Of a stretch of 5,196 nt of DNA, positions 4,504-5,196 are shown piece by piece. How positions within the stretch are numbered: the stretch's first letter is position 1; the number at the start of each line of letters is the position of its first letter. The notes under the pieces were generated by a model. That model saw only the letters and a program-made list of their open reading frames with translations. It did not search any database and was not told the origin of the DNA. The translations under genes and the position numbers were made by a program. The DNA comes from Candidatus Njordarchaeota archaeon (lineage in GTDB: Archaea; Asgardarchaeota; Njordarchaeia; Njordarchaeales; Njordarchaeaceae), in assembly GCA_029856615.1 (NCBI GenBank), contig JAHKLF010000122.1, forward strand, positions 1 to 5,196, read 5' to 3'.

Positions 4504-5196
4504 GTGGACAAAGAGAGAAGAGCAGTATTTCTTAGAAAAATTATCGCAATAATTAAGAGCAGGAAATACGAACTATTGTTATTTTTCTTCATTTTGTTGT
4601 ATATTAGTATTTTTTCTACATGGACAATTTTACGTCATTGGGCATATAAAACTACGGCGTATGATTTGGGACTTTTTGACCAAGCTTTATGGTCGACCCT
4701 TCATGGGAGGGTTCTTTATGTAAGCTTTGACCCTTCACATACCCCTTTAGCTTTTCATACGCAGTTTATTCTCTTCTTAATTTTACCAATTTATTACCTA
4801 TTTCCGTATCCAGAAACACTACTGGTGATACAAACAGTCGCTTTAGGTATCGGTGCATTAGGTGTTTATCTTGTAGCAAAGGAAATACTAAAAGATAAGG
4901 CCTTTGCACTTGCATTAGCTGTGTCATATTTGCTTTATCCTCCGTTGCATGGTATTAATAGGTTTGATTTTCACCCAGACGCACTAGCTACGCCGTTTAT
5001 TCTATTTTCTTTTTACTACATTCTAAGAAGAAGATACGGAATAGCGTTTTTCTTTTCTTTTCTCTCATTAACATGTAAAGAAGACGCGGCTTTTGCAATG
5101 TTTTCTTTTGGCTTGTACATAATAGGAAGTAAAATAGGGATACGCCTTAAGAGAAAGCCAAGACTATCTTCTCTCCTAATGAAGAGAGATATATTA
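4504..5196 (+). CDS. DUF2079 multi-pass membrane protein, 3' end outside the window
   Basis: The frame opens at GTG 4504, just after an in-frame TAG at 4492-4494, and runs 231 codons to the window edge without a stop. A short basic N-terminus (KERR, RKII, KSRK) precedes hydrophobic segments at about residues 22-42, 86-104, 108-126, 134-147, 162-175, 179-190 and 195-208. Hallmarks of DUF2079 are YDLGLFDQALWSTLHGRVLY (53-72), a following histidine-rich loop (SHTPLAFHTQ), YPPLHGINRFDFHPDALA (145-162) and CKEDAAF (191-197). The family is an uncharacterised integral membrane group resembling GT-C glycosyltransferases, in which acidic residues of the first outer loop are conserved; a role in lipid-linked sugar transfer is possible but not shown. 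Full members are usually more than 450 residues, so over half is probably missing. It has no visible link to the toxin-antitoxin genes. Confidence 0.85.
   Translation, partial: MDKERRAVFLRKIIAIIKSRKYELLLFFFILLYISIFSTWTILRHWAYKTTAYDLGLFDQALWSTLHGRVLYVSFDPSHTPLAFHTQFILFLILPIYYLFPYPETLLVIQTVALGIGALGVYLVAKEILKDKAFALALAVSYLLYPPLHGINRFDFHPDALATPFILFSFYYILRRRYGIAFFFSFLSLTCKEDAAFAMFSFGLYIIGSKIGIRLKRKPRLSSLLMKRDIL

Overview
The window looks like AT-rich chromosomal DNA from a thermophilic archaeon, probably of the Thermoproteota (TACK) lineage. The case rests on TATA-box promoters 25-27 bases from short leaders, the archaeal Shine-Dalgarno core GGTGA, heavy use of AGA/AGG and ATA codons, and the gene content: AbrB- and PIN-based toxin-antitoxin pairs, an archaeal-type STAND ATPase and a DUF2079 membrane protein. 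Genus or species cannot be read from it.

Layout from left to right. (1) Bases 1-304, minus strand: 5' part of an AbrB/SpoVT-type DNA-binding protein that runs off the left edge, with its own TATA box and GGTGAT ribosome site. (2) About 305-781: a gene-poor stretch with one perfect hairpin and a few doubtful short ORFs. (3) 782-1517, plus strand: a VapBC-like pair, an AbrB-type antitoxin overlapping a PIN-domain toxin whose usual second acidic residue is missing. (4) 1521-1694, plus strand: remains of a second AbrB-type protein with an in-frame TAA. (5) 2349-1763, minus strand: a second, unrelated VapBC pair with a ribbon-helix-helix-like antitoxin and a canonical four-acid PIN toxin, pointing towards the first. 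(6) 4038-2533, minus strand: a roughly 500-residue P-loop ATPase with a winged helix and a C-terminal PD-(D/E)XK-like domain, preceded by a repeat-rich promoter. (7) About 4111-4503: gene-poor, with possible small antitoxin-like remnants. (8) 4504 to the right edge, plus strand: 5' part of a multi-pass DUF2079 protein.

Two toxin-antitoxin pairs of different classes, an antitoxin relic between them and an orphan AbrB regulator make this an accessory stress-response or defence-like neighbourhood with signs of gene decay. The pairs are expected to be autoregulated by their antitoxins, and the second promoter carries repeats suited to that. The ATPase may belong to the same island but nothing ties it to either pair mechanistically. 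DUF2079 is probably unrelated to the rest. I found no RNA gene, CRISPR array, insertion sequence or attachment site. No whole new system can be demonstrated; the most notable points are the repeated start-site layout, the operator-like repeats, the atypical PIN active site and the broken AbrB gene.
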